DNA of 7,877 bases from RGIG6291 sp964602275 (GCA_964602275.1 CAZRQF010000045.1:1-7877), one strand, 5' to 3'; shown: positions 1-6,383, numbered from the stretch's first letter. Program-made: numbers and translations. Notes: generated by a model from the letters alone, not told the origin.

Positions 1-530
1 TATTTCTTTATAAATCCATTAAACACATGTTTTGTTTCGTTTACCATTAAAAATGCTTTTGGGTCTAGTTCTTGTACTAAGTTTTTAAAGGAATCTAATT
101 TTGAGCTTTTTATTTCTGCAAATAGCATATATTTTTCGCCTGAGAATTTTGTAGCTTCACTTTTTATTACTGTTACGGCATAACCTTCATCTTGAATTTT
201 TTGAATTACATTATCATTTTTTTCGCTTGTAATTATTTGAACTTGTACCATTCCTTCAACTTTTTTTGATACTATTGTTCCAACATATGTGCCGGCTGAA
301 AATCCACCTGCATATGCTACTGCTATGCATAAAGATTCAATCATATTAGCAGCTTCAAAAGAAAGAGCTTCTCTTACAACCAAAAACCAAATTAACCCTT
401 CGATGAGTGCAACTGATGCCGCCATGAAAGATTTTCCTTTTACTACGATTACAGTTCTAAAAGTTGCCATGGATACATCAATAATTCTAAAAACAAAAAT
501 TTTCAAACATAATAATAAAACAGATATCAT
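1..530 (-). CDS. UPF0316 family membrane protein (DUF5698 + DUF2179), 3' end at window edge
   Basis: Reading the minus strand from the ATG at 530 gives 176 codons without a stop; the next codon begins TA at the window edge, so the stop is probably cut by one base, since family members run about 170-185 residues. The first ~90 residues are hydrophobic with about three membrane segments (roughly 1-19, 34-53, 65-88) and the family-like stretch IIDVSMATFRTVIVVKG at 16-32. Residues ~95-170 are soluble and fit a DUF2179 domain, a small alpha/beta domain also found on YitT-type proteins. Function is unknown; a role as a membrane-bound sensor of a small ligand is only inference. The start at 530 is chosen because GGAGGG lies 4 bases upstream (540-535); the ATG at 542 would overlap that site. 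It is divergent from the M18 aminopeptidase. Confidence 0.85.
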   Translation of the reverse strand, partial: MISVLLLCLKIFVFRIIDVSMATFRTVIVVKGKSFMAASVALIEGLIWFLVVREALSFEAANMIESLCIAVAYAGGFSAGTYVGTIVSKKVEGMVQVQIITSEKNDNVIQKIQDEGYAVTVIKSEATKFSGEKYMLFAEIKSSKLDSFKNLVQELDPKAFLMVNETKHVFNGFIKK

Positions 531-582
531 AAATCCCTCCATATAAATATATTTTCCAAACGGATTAATAAAATTCAACTAT

Positions 583-611
583 AGTTTATCTAAAATAAAA
601 AATCTTGTAAA
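583..611 (-). promoter_or_regulatory. Candidate sigma-A promoter for the UPF0316 gene
   Basis: On the minus strand TTTACA (611-606) and TAAACT (588-583) are separated by 17 bases, about 50 bases upstream of the start at 530. The -10 matches consensus at only 4 of 6 positions, and chance matches are common in AT-rich DNA. Confidence 0.4.
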
Positions 612-620
612 TAGAAAAAC

Positions 621-649
621 TTGATAATATTTGAAGATATGTATATAAT
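621..649 (+). promoter_or_regulatory. Sigma-A promoter for the M18 aminopeptidase gene
   Basis: TTGATA (621-626), a 17-base spacer and a perfect TATAAT (644-649) lie 36 bases upstream of the aminopeptidase start. Transcription would begin near 656, giving a leader of about 30 bases that contains the ribosome binding site AGAGGAGGT (671-679). Confidence 0.75.
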
Positions 650-685
650 AACTTTAAATGTTAATGCAAAAGAGGAGGTATAAAA

Positions 686-2098
686 ATGACAGAAAAAACA
701 AACGGCGAAAAGCTTAAAGAGAAATTATTAACAAAAAAAGAAAATGGTTGGGAGGCTTTAAGTGAAGCTGAAAAGAAGAAAGTTTTAAAATTTAGTGATG
801 GCTATATTGATTTTTTAAATAATGGTAAAACAGAGCGTGAATGTGTAAAAGAAGCTAGGAAAATAGCTGAGGAAAATGGTTTTAAACCTTTAGAAAAATA
901 CAAAAAATTAAAAGCGGGCGATAAGGTATACTGTATAAATAGAAATAAAAACATTATCCTAGCTGTTATTGGAAAAGAAAAGCTAGAAGATGGAATAAAT
1001 GTTGTCGGAGCACATCTTGATTCTCCAAGACTTGATTTAAAGCCAAATCCATTATATGAAGATACTGGATTTGCATATTTTAAAACACAATATTATGGTG
1101 GAATAAAGAAATATCAATGGGTAACTTTGCCACTTGCAATTCATGGCGTTATAGCGTTAAGAGATGGAAGTCTTGTCGATGTTAAAATAGGTGACGAAGA
1201 TGATGATTTAACTTTCTTGATTACAGATTTATTACCACATATGGCAAGAAGACAAATGGAGAAAAAAGCACCAGAAGTAATAGAAGGCGAAGCTTTAAAT
1301 CTTTTAATTGGAAGTATGCCATATAAAGATGATAAAGTAAGCGAAAAAGTAAAATTAAATATAATGAAAATATTAAACGATAAGTATGGTATTGTTGAAG
1401 ATGATTTTTTAAGTGCAGAATTAGAAATAGTACCAGCTATGAAAGCTAAGTCGTTAGGCTTTGATAAGAGCATGGTTGCAGGTTATGGTCAAGATGACAA
1501 AGTTTGCTCATATGCTTCACTTAAAGCTATTTGCGAAATTGAAAATCCTCAAAAGACTGCTGTTTGCTTATTAGTAGACAAAGAAGAAATCGGAAGTGTT
1601 GGAAATACTGGTATGGAATCACTTGCGTTTGAAACATTTTTAGGAGAAGTTTTAGCACTAGTTGGCGAAGATAAAACAACTAATATATTGCATAGAGTAT
1701 ATTCAAATTCAAAAATGTTATCAGCAGATGTTGATGGAGCGTTTGACCCAATATATGCATCGGTTGCTGATAAGAAAAATGCATCTTTCTTTGGACATGG
1801 TGTAGGAATGAATAAATATACAGGTGGTAGAGGCAAGAGCGGTGCAAACGATGCTAATGCAGAATTTGTTGCAGAGCTTAGAAAATTATTTGAAGATAAT
1901 GGCGTAAAATATCAAATAAGTGAGCTTGGAAAAGTAGACGAAGGCGGTGGCGGAACAATCGCATACATTCTTGCAAATAAAGGTATGGATGTAATAGACT
2001 GCGGAACACCTGTTTTATCAATGCACTCACCATATGAGGCAACAAGTAAATATGATGTATATATGAGTTATTTAGCGTATAAAGTGTTTATGAAATAG
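686..2098 (+). CDS. apeA: M18 family zinc aminopeptidase (aspartyl aminopeptidase type)
   Basis: A 470-residue cytosolic metallopeptidase of family M18, which removes N-terminal residues (acidic ones in characterised members) from peptides, typically as a large dodecamer with two zincs per active site. All expected active-site motifs are present: GAHLDSPRLD with zinc ligand His110; GQDDK with bridging Asp270; DKEEIG with catalytic Glu300 and zinc ligand Glu301; SADVDGAFDP with Asp348; and LSMHSPYE with His447. Residues ~115-250 form the inserted dimerisation region usual for the family, and the length is normal. The ATG at 686 has AGGAGG 7 bases upstream. The gene is a single unit with its own promoter and terminator and lies where clostridial genomes often carry minC, just ahead of minD. 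The exact residue preference cannot be read from sequence, and the symbol follows common bacterial annotation. Confidence 0.95.
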   Translation: MTEKTNGEKLKEKLLTKKENGWEALSEAEKKKVLKFSDGYIDFLNNGKTERECVKEARKIAEENGFKPLEKYKKLKAGDKVYCINRNKNIILAVIGKEKLEDGINVVGAHLDSPRLDLKPNPLYEDTGFAYFKTQYYGGIKKYQWVTLPLAIHGVIALRDGSLVDVKIGDEDDDLTFLITDLLPHMARRQMEKKAPEVIEGEALNLLIGSMPYKDDKVSEKVKLNIMKILNDKYGIVEDDFLSAELEIVPAMKAKSLGFDKSMVAGYGQDDKVCSYASLKAICEIENPQKTAVCLLVDKEEIGSVGNTGMESLAFETFLGEVLALVGEDKTTNILHRVYSNSKMLSADVDGAFDPIYASVADKKNASFFGHGVGMNKYTGGRGKSGANDANAEFVAELRKLFEDNGVKYQISELGKVDEGGGGTIAYILANKGMDVIDCGTPVLSMHSPYEATSKYDVYMSYLAYKVFMK

Positions 2099-2124
2099 AA
2101 ATTTTAATAAATAAAGATAAAAAA

Positions 2125-2157
2125 GCATTAAAACTTTGTTAGTTTAATGCTTTTTTT
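2125..2157 (+). terminator. Rho-independent terminator after the M18 aminopeptidase
   Basis: GCATTAAAACT (2125-2135), loop TTGTT (2136-2140) and AGTTTAATGC (2141-2150) form a 10-bp stem with one bulged A, followed directly by seven Ts (2151-2157). A run of As precedes the stem, so weak termination on the other strand is possible. It separates the aminopeptidase from the minDE unit. Confidence 0.88.
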
Positions 2158-2158
2158 G

Positions 2159-2187
2159 TTGACTTTTTAGAGGATAAAATATATGAT
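2159..2187 (+). promoter_or_regulatory. Sigma-A promoter for minD-minE
   Basis: TTGACT (2159-2164), a 17-base spacer and TATGAT (2182-2187) follow directly on the preceding terminator. Predicted initiation is near 2194, leaving a leader of about 55 bases before minD. Each box differs from consensus at one position. It indicates that minD begins its own transcript rather than being read from an upstream minC. Confidence 0.7.
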
Positions 2188-2248
2188 TTATATGTACGGA
2201 AATAAGGCTTTCAAAGAAAACTTATTATGACCAGAATGGAGGATAATT

Positions 2249-3043
2249 ATGGGAGAAGTAATAGTTATAACATCGGGGAAAGGTGGAGTTGGTAAAACAA
2301 CAAGTGCCGCAAATATTGGTACTGCATTAACTATAATGGGTAAAAAAGTAGCATTAGTTGATACAGACATAGGACTTAGAAATCTAGATGTTGTTATGGG
2401 ACTTGAAAATAGAATTGTTTATGACATTGTTGATGTTGTTGAAGAAAATTGCAAATTAAAACAAGCTCTTATTAAGGATAGAAGATATGAGGGATTGTTT
2501 TTACTTCCAGCAGCACAAACTAGAGATAAGAATGCTGTAAACGAAGAGCAAATGAAAAAAATATGTGAAGATTTAAAAATGGAATTCGACTATGTAATAA
2601 TAGATTGTCCTGCTGGTATAGAGCAAGGGTTTAAAAATGCTATTGCTGGTGCTGATAGAGCTTTTGTTGTTACAACACCAGAAGTTTCAGCAGTTAGAGA
2701 TGCTGATAGAATTGTTGGCTTGCTTGAATCAAGTAGTCTTCCAAAGCCACAATTAATTTTAAATAGAATAAGAACAAAGATGGTAAAAAAAGGCGAAATG
2801 ATGGATGAGGGCGACATTGTAGATTTATTATCTATAAAGCTTATAGGTGCAATACCAGATGATGAAAATGTAATTATACAAACAAATAAAGGTGAACCTT
2901 CGGTAACTAATTCAAAATCATTATCAGGAAAGGCATATATGGAAACAGCTAGAAGAATTTTGGGAGAAGACATTCCAGTCACAATACCAGGAAAGAAAGA
3001 TGGTTTTTGGTCAAAATTAAAAAAGATGTTTTCTAAGAAATAA
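2249..3043 (+). CDS. minD: Septum site-determining protein MinD
   Basis: A 264-residue ParA/MinD-type ATPase that binds the membrane when ATP-loaded and, with MinE, patterns the division inhibitor MinC (or other partners) to keep FtsZ rings off the poles. The deviant Walker A motif SGKGGVGKTT carries the signature Lys11 and the P-loop Lys16; Asp40 lies in LVDTDIGLRNLD; Walker B is YVIIDCPAGIE with Asp119. The C-terminal 12 residues (FWSKLKKMFSKK, 253-264) form the expected amphipathic membrane-targeting helix. Length and spacing match E. coli MinD closely. The ATG at 2249 has GGAGG 6 bases upstream. minE follows after 42 bases with no terminator between, so the two are co-transcribed. minC is not in its usual upstream position. 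Confidence 0.97.
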   Translation: MGEVIVITSGKGGVGKTTSAANIGTALTIMGKKVALVDTDIGLRNLDVVMGLENRIVYDIVDVVEENCKLKQALIKDRRYEGLFLLPAAQTRDKNAVNEEQMKKICEDLKMEFDYVIIDCPAGIEQGFKNAIAGADRAFVVTTPEVSAVRDADRIVGLLESSSLPKPQLILNRIRTKMVKKGEMMDEGDIVDLLSIKLIGAIPDDENVIIQTNKGEPSVTNSKSLSGKAYMETARRILGEDIPVTIPGKKDGFWSKLKKMFSKK

Positions 3044-3085
3044 AAACAAACCAAAAATCATAAAATCAAAGAGGGGGCAATATTG

Positions 3086-3715
3086 ATGGAATTAAAAGAG
3101 GTTTTTGAGCCTGTAGTTAAATTTCTTAAAAATTTGCAGAAAAAAGACAAAGAAGCTACATCGAAAGAAAAAGCAAAAGAAAGACTACAATTAGTGCTTA
3201 TGCAAGATAGAGCAAGTGTATCTCCTGATTTCTTTGAGATGATGAAGAAAGAAATTATCGAGGTAATAAAGAAATATATAGAAATAGACGAGGAGGCTTT
3301 AGAGGTTCAATTAACTAGGGGCTTTGAAGATGGCGAAGGTGGACCTGCTTTATATGCGAATATACCAATAAAAAATATAAAGCCAGTTGCTAAAAAAATA
3401 GAAGAAAAAGTTGAAGAACTTGAAGCTAAAATGGAAACGGAAAGCGAAGTAGAAGTAAAAGAAGAAGCTTCAACCACAAAAAATGAGGAAGAGCCTAAAA
3501 AAGACGAGAAAGAAGAAAAAACTTTAGTAGAAGATAAAAATGAAGAAGAAACATCTTTAGAAAATAAAGAAGAAGAAAAAAAGGTAGAGGAAAAATCAAA
3601 AGATACAGCAAAAAAAGAAGAAAACACTATACCTAAAAAAGAAACAAAAAAGACAGAAACAAAGAAAACGGCTACAAAAGGTAAGACACAAAGCAAAAAA
3701 ACAGCGAAAAAATAA
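3086..3715 (+). CDS. minE: MinE topological specificity factor with a long Lys/Glu-rich C-terminal tail
   Basis: Residues 1-98 are a recognisable MinE: an N-terminal amphipathic segment (MELKEVFEPVVKFLKN), the MinD-contact and beta region AKERLQLVLMQDR (30-42), SPDFFEMMKKEIIEVIKKYI, then beta strand EVQLTR (73-78) and ALYANIPI. MinE stimulates MinD ATPase and removes it from the membrane. Normal MinE is about 85-95 residues; this one is 209. Residues ~101-182 are rich in Glu and Lys, could be coiled or disordered, and are followed by a basic Lys/Thr/Ala tail (184-209). The tail continues in the MinE frame and has no domain I recognise. The ATG at 3086 has GAGGGGG 8 bases upstream; an in-frame TTG sits directly before it (3083), 5 bases from the site, and is less likely. 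Confidence 0.92.
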   Translation: MELKEVFEPVVKFLKNLQKKDKEATSKEKAKERLQLVLMQDRASVSPDFFEMMKKEIIEVIKKYIEIDEEALEVQLTRGFEDGEGGPALYANIPIKNIKPVAKKIEEKVEELEAKMETESEVEVKEEASTTKNEEEPKKDEKEEKTLVEDKNEEETSLENKEEEKKVEEKSKDTAKKEENTIPKKETKKTETKKTATKGKTQSKKTAKK

Positions 3716-3723
3716 TAAAAAAG

Positions 3724-3760
3724 GCGAGGAGTCAATAAATATAGATTCTTCGCTTTGTTT
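3724..3760 (+). terminator. Hairpin between minE and rodA, likely partial terminator
   Basis: GCGAGGAGTC (3724-3733) and GATTCTTCGC (3744-3753) pair over 10 positions including two G-U pairs, around a 10-base AT loop, and are followed by TTTGTTT (3754-3760). It begins eight bases after the minE stop and ends 24 bases before rodA. The interrupted T-run and G-U pairs suggest partial termination. I see no convincing promoter between it and rodA, so rodA and dusB probably depend on read-through. Confidence 0.5.
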
Positions 3761-3784
3761 AAGTATATAGAATAAGGAGAAATC

Positions 3785-4051
3785 ATGATAAAAAAAATAT
3801 TAAAAAAGATGGACTATGTGTTAGTAGCAATAGTGGTACTTCTATTTTTAATAGGAATTGTAGCACTTTATAGTGCAAACGGAGGTATAAATGGCGATAC
3901 AAGCGAAGTTACAAAACAAATTATTTGGTTTTTAGTAGGGTGCGTAGGTGCTATTTTAATGATAGTTTTAGACTATAACACCGTGGGTAAATTTTGGATG
4001 GTTATATATGGGCGGAATATTAATTTTGCTAGTTGCAGTTTTGTTTACTAA
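3785..4051 (+). CDS. rodA: RodA N-terminal fragment (membrane segments 1-2)
   Basis: This frame gives 88 residues: a short basic N-terminus, membrane segment 1 (about 11-31, ending ALYSANGG), segment 2 (about 46-64, ending MIVLDY) and the start of segment 3. About 13 residues after VIY at the C-terminus are out of frame with RodA. The ATG has AAGGAG 5 bases upstream (3774-3779), so this is the true translation start of rodA. On its own the fragment lacks the catalytic core. Confidence 0.7.
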   Translation: MIKKILKKMDYVLVAIVVLLFLIGIVALYSANGGINGDTSEVTKQIIWFLVGCVGAILMIVLDYNTVGKFWMVIYGRNINFASCSFVY

Positions 4052-4892
4052 GCCTATAAATGGAGCGACAAGCTGGTTTAACTTAGGAAGCATTAGTATT
4101 CAGCCGTCCGAATTTGCTAAGATTGCCTTAATACTTGGACTTGCTAAAGTAATAGAATTTTTTAAGAAAAAAGACACTTTAAATAAACCGTTGAGTATAC
4201 TCGCAATATTGGTAGTTGTACTACTACCAGTAGCATTAATAATAAAGCAACCAGATTATGGCACGGCGATGGTTATTTTAGTAATATTATGTTCAATGCT
4301 TTTTGTAGCAGGGATAAAATGGCGTTATATAATAAGCGCATTTTTAGTTGTAGCAATTTTACTTCCGCTTGCATATTTTTATGTATTACCACAACATGCT
4401 AAAAACAGAATAGATGTATTTTTAAATCCGCAGTTAGACCCTAGAGGGGCAGGTTATAATATAATTCAATCAAAGCTTGCAGTAGGTTCGGGACAGCTAT
4501 GGGGAATGGGCTTGTTTGAAGGAAATCAAACACAACTTGGAATACTTCCAATGAAAACAACGGATTTTATTTATGCGGTAATAAGTGAAGAAATGGGATT
4601 TATAATTTCAGCATTTGTTGTTATTTTATTTGTGATATTATTAGCTAGAATTTTAGAAATTGCTAAAACATCAAAAGACTTTTATGGAAGCATGGTATGT
4701 GTTGGAGTTTTCGGAATGCTCTTAGCACATTTTATTGAAAATATAGGAATGACGATGGGATTAATGCCGATAACTGGAATACCGTTGCCATTTATAAGCT
4801 ATGGCGGTAGTGCGATGCTTACAAATATGATAGCAATAGGTATGGTACTTAGTGTATCGGGAAGAAGAAAGAAAAATTTATTTTTAGAGTAA
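4008..4892 (+). CDS. rodA: RodA C-terminal portion (membrane segments 3-10, catalytic core)
   Basis: This 294-residue frame carries the conserved SEDS core: INGATSWFNLG and IQPSEFAK (18-38), KQPDYGTAM (80-88), QSKLAVGSGQLWGMGL (154-169), TTDFIYAVISEEMG with catalytic Asp186 (184-197) and GIPLPFISYGGSA (257-269). The ATG at 4008 overlaps the end of the upstream frame and has only a weak GGATGG (3996-4001) 6 bases ahead, so independent initiation or coupling is conceivable but not strongly supported. More likely it is the continuation of the frameshifted rodA. Confidence 0.75.
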   Translation: MGGILILLVAVLFTKPINGATSWFNLGSISIQPSEFAKIALILGLAKVIEFFKKKDTLNKPLSILAILVVVLLPVALIIKQPDYGTAMVILVILCSMLFVAGIKWRYIISAFLVVAILLPLAYFYVLPQHAKNRIDVFLNPQLDPRGAGYNIIQSKLAVGSGQLWGMGLFEGNQTQLGILPMKTTDFIYAVISEEMGFIISAFVVILFVILLARILEIAKTSKDFYGSMVCVGVFGMLLAHFIENIGMTMGLMPITGIPLPFISYGGSAMLTNMIAIGMVLSVSGRRKKNLFLE

Positions 4893-4905
4893 GTGAGGAA
4901 AATAA

Positions 4906-5868
4906 ATGTATATAAAGCCAATAAATATAGGAAATGTAAAATTAGAAAATAATATATTTTTAGCACCAATGGCAGGGGTTACAGACCAGCCGTTTAGAAT
5001 ACTTTGCAAAGAATTTGGGGCAGGGTTAGTCTATACAGAAATGATAAGCTCAAAAGGAATTTTTTATGATGATACGAAAACTAAAAAATTAATGAGCACA
5101 GATGAAAGAGAGCGTCCAGTTGCGGTGCAAATATTTGGTTCTGATGCAGATATAATGTCAAAAATGGCAGAAAAAATATCTAAAGAAGCAGATATTATAG
5201 ATATAAATATGGGTTGTCCTGCACCAAAAGTGACAAAAAATCTTGATGGCTCAAAACTTATGTTACATCCAGAAAAGATAGATGAAATAACGAAAAAGGT
5301 AGTGGAAAAAGCAAAAGTACCAGTAACAATAAAAATAAGAAAAGGCTGGGACGACGAACATATAAATGCTGTGGAAATAGCACAAATAGCAGAGAAAAAC
5401 GGAATAAGTGCAGTAACTGTACACGGTAGAACAAGGGAACAATTTTATAGTGGATTTGCTGATTTAGAAATAATAAGGCAAGTGAAGGAAGCGGTAAAAA
5501 TACCTGTTATAGGAAACGGCGATATCGTAAGTGGCGAAACAGCTAAAAGAATGTTTGAAACAACAAATTGTGATGCAATAATGATAGGAAGAGGATCAAA
5601 CGGTAATCCGTGGATTTTTGAAGAGATAATAAAATATTTAAATGGAGAAACAAACTACCAAAAACCAACACTAGAAGAAATAAAACAAATGATAAATAAA
5701 CACTTAAATATGCTATGCGAATATAAAGGAGAATATACAGCAATTCGAGAAATGCGAAAACAAATAGCGTGGTATATAAAAGGAATACCAGGGGCAACAC
5801 AAATAAGAAATGAAATAAACCAAATAGAAGAAATAGAAGAATTACGCAAAAAAATCCTCGCAATATAG
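4906..5868 (+). CDS. dusB: tRNA-dihydrouridine synthase, DusB type
   Basis: A 320-residue flavoenzyme that reduces a uridine to dihydrouridine in the tRNA D-loop region using FMN and NAD(P)H. The N-terminal 235 residues form the TIM-barrel: LAPMAGVTDQPFR (19-31), DINMGCPAPKVTK (99-111) with the catalytic acid Cys104, TIKIRKGWD (141-149), TVHGRTREQFYSG (171-183), and the FMN phosphate-binding stretches IGNGDI (202-207) and MIGRGSNGNPWIF (226-238). Residues ~255-320 are the helical tRNA-binding domain. The NMGCP and VHGRT motifs place it in the DusB/NifR3-like group. The ATG has GAGG (4895-4898) 7 bases upstream, and the 13-base gap to rodA suggests co-transcription. Its last codons form one arm of the downstream terminator. 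In many Firmicutes dusB lies near folate or lysS genes, so this placement is less usual. Confidence 0.95.
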   Translation: MYIKPINIGNVKLENNIFLAPMAGVTDQPFRILCKEFGAGLVYTEMISSKGIFYDDTKTKKLMSTDERERPVAVQIFGSDADIMSKMAEKISKEADIIDINMGCPAPKVTKNLDGSKLMLHPEKIDEITKKVVEKAKVPVTIKIRKGWDDEHINAVEIAQIAEKNGISAVTVHGRTREQFYSGFADLEIIRQVKEAVKIPVIGNGDIVSGETAKRMFETTNCDAIMIGRGSNGNPWIFEEIIKYLNGETNYQKPTLEEIKQMINKHLNMLCEYKGEYTAIREMRKQIAWYIKGIPGATQIRNEINQIEEIEELRKKILAI

Positions 5869-5880
5869 CGAGGATTTTTT
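5848..5880. terminator. Bidirectional terminator shared by dusB and mazF
   Basis: Seven As plus TCCTCGC (5848-5861), loop AATATA (5862-5867) and GCGAGGA (5868-5874) plus six Ts form a perfect 7-bp GC-containing core extended by A-T pairs to about 13 bp. It works in both directions: T-run 5875-5880 for dusB and the complement of the A-run for mazF. The dusB stop TAG (5866-5868) falls in the loop, and the mazF stop (5881-5879) abuts the other side. Confidence 0.92.
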
Positions 5881-6217
5881 ATAATCCGAAACTTACGCCC
5901 AAGGCGTTATTTACTTTGCTCATTGTATTTGTATCAACTTGCCCTATTTTTTCTTTAAGTCTAGATTTATCTATTGTTCTAATTTGCTCAGCTAAAATTA
6001 CAGAATCTTTCATTAGTCCATATTCGTTTGAGTTTATGTTTATATGTGTTGGAAGCTTGTTCTTACTTGTTTGAGATGTGATTGCCGCTGCAATTACAGT
6101 TGGACTATATTTATTTCCAATATCATTTTGAATTATAAGTACAGGTCTTACTCCGCCTTGCTCCGAACCTATTACGGGACTTAAATCAGCGTAAAACATG
6201 TCGCCTCTTTTTATCAT
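5879..6217 (-). CDS. mazF: MazF/EndoA-type mRNA endoribonuclease toxin
   Basis: A 112-residue MazF/PemK toxin, nearly full-length alike to Bacillus EndoA. It cleaves single-stranded mRNA at short sequences, in EndoA at UACAU, and is held inactive by its MazE-type partner. KRGDMFYADLSPVIGSEQGG (3-22), RPVLIIQNDIGN and the catalytic pair Arg24 and Thr47 (in AAITSQ) are in place, as is the DSVILAEQIRTIDK segment. The ATG at 6217 gives the family N-terminus MIKRGD; AGGAG (6233-6229) is 11 bases upstream, rather far, and a TTG at 6220 or GTG at 6229 would also be in frame. The usual antitoxin gene directly upstream is absent: 6230-6417 codes for nothing MazE-like on either strand. It appears intact and is probably controlled by an antitoxin elsewhere. 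Confidence 0.93.
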   Translation of the reverse strand: MIKRGDMFYADLSPVIGSEQGGVRPVLIIQNDIGNKYSPTVIAAAITSQTSKNKLPTHININSNEYGLMKDSVILAEQIRTIDKSRLKEKIGQVDTNTMSKVNNALGVSFGL

Positions 6218-6307
6218 CAAGTATATCACTCCTCATATGTGTTTTATAAAATAATTATTTCCAAATAAATTTAATTTATACAGTATGAAAATCATCAACT
6301 TAATATC

Positions 6308-6336
6308 ATTATATGTAAAATGCAGGTTACTGTTGA
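6308..6336 (-). promoter_or_regulatory. Candidate mazF promoter
   Basis: On the minus strand TCAACA (6336-6331), a 17-base spacer and a perfect TATAAT (6313-6308) precede mazF. The -35 matches at 4 of 6 positions and lies in the centre of the palindrome at 6321-6348, so a protein bound there would be expected to block this promoter. Confidence 0.5.
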
Positions 6337-6348
6337 CATAATCCTGCA
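6321..6348. promoter_or_regulatory. Imperfect 28-bp palindrome, possible operator in the mazF / PLD-like divergent region
   Basis: Arms TGCAGG (6321-6326) and CCTGCA (6343-6348) are perfect complements; inner positions continue the symmetry to 10 of 13 per half, with TGT/ACA near the centre. It overlaps the mazF -35 and lies just upstream of the plus-strand promoter. A further TTGCA at 6355-6359 makes a second inverted repeat with TGCAA at 6345-6349, one helical turn away. The binding protein is unknown. Confidence 0.45.
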
Positions 6349-6354
6349 AAAATA

Positions 6355-6383
6355 TTGCATATTTCTCTATTTTATGGTAAAAT
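6355..6383 (+). promoter_or_regulatory. Candidate extended -10 promoter for the PLD-like gene
   Basis: TTGCAT (6355-6360), a 17-base spacer and TAAAAT (6378-6383) with TGG immediately before it (an extended -10) lie 34 bases upstream of the gene. A perfect TTGACA at 6333-6338 is also present, but its best -10 (CATATT, 6358-6363) is 19 bases away, so I prefer the extended -10 reading. Confidence 0.5.

Larger units (their letters stand above)
3785..4892 (+). pseudogene. rodA: rodA locus, interrupted by a net +1 frameshift near 4001-4012
   Basis: Joined across one extra base, this locus encodes a 368-residue SEDS-family RodA, the membrane glycosyltransferase that polymerises peptidoglycan during elongation together with a class B PBP. 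The length is normal for clostridial RodA. Frame one runs to DYNTVGKFWMVIYG, and frame three continues with GGILILLVAVLF, completing membrane segment 3. Removing one G from GGG at 4010-4012 restores a smooth family-like sequence; removal of a base slightly upstream is also possible. Everything else looks intact, including KTTDFIYAVISEE with the catalytic Asp (residue 260 of the joined protein) and the C-terminal IPLPFISYGGSAM. Explanations are a base-call or assembly error, a recent mutation, or programmed frameshifting. The gene follows minDE, the usual clostridial order, and is 13 bases before dusB. Confidence 0.8.

Noticed and set aside
289..546. An 85-codon plus-strand frame opposite the UPF0316 gene.
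   Set aside because: The minus-strand frame is longer, has a ribosome binding site and shows clear family features; the plus-strand frame has none of these.
542..685. The divergent region between the UPF0316 gene and the aminopeptidase, checked for a riboswitch, RNA or operator.
   Set aside because: Apart from the two promoters and ribosome sites I see only AT-rich sequence without a convincing stem, dyad or conserved RNA motif.
2183..2230. A 15-residue open frame upstream of minD (ATG 2183 to TGA 2230), considered as a leader peptide.
   Set aside because: Its start overlaps the -10 box of the predicted minD promoter, so it would not be in that transcript, and it shows no attenuator hairpin or runs of one amino acid.
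3083..3088. TTG-ATG tandem possible starts at minE, also seen at mazF (6220-6215) and at the right-edge gene (7850-7855).
   Set aside because: Three TTGATG start contexts looked like a pattern, but in each case the ATG is the better start by homology or spacing, and TTG before ATG is easily expected by chance in AT-rich DNA.
3307..3786. A long open frame on the minus strand across the minE tail (159 codons, Phe/Ser-rich).
   Set aside because: It is the antisense shadow of the Lys/Glu-rich minE tail: AAA/GAA codons read backwards give TTT/TTC, so stops are rare. It has no ribosome site or family resemblance.
5543..5863. Minus-strand open frames inside dusB, one rich in Leu and Phe and looking membrane-like.
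   Set aside because: They lie antisense to strongly conserved dusB sequence, and the hydrophobic look follows from AT-rich Lys/Glu codons on the other strand.
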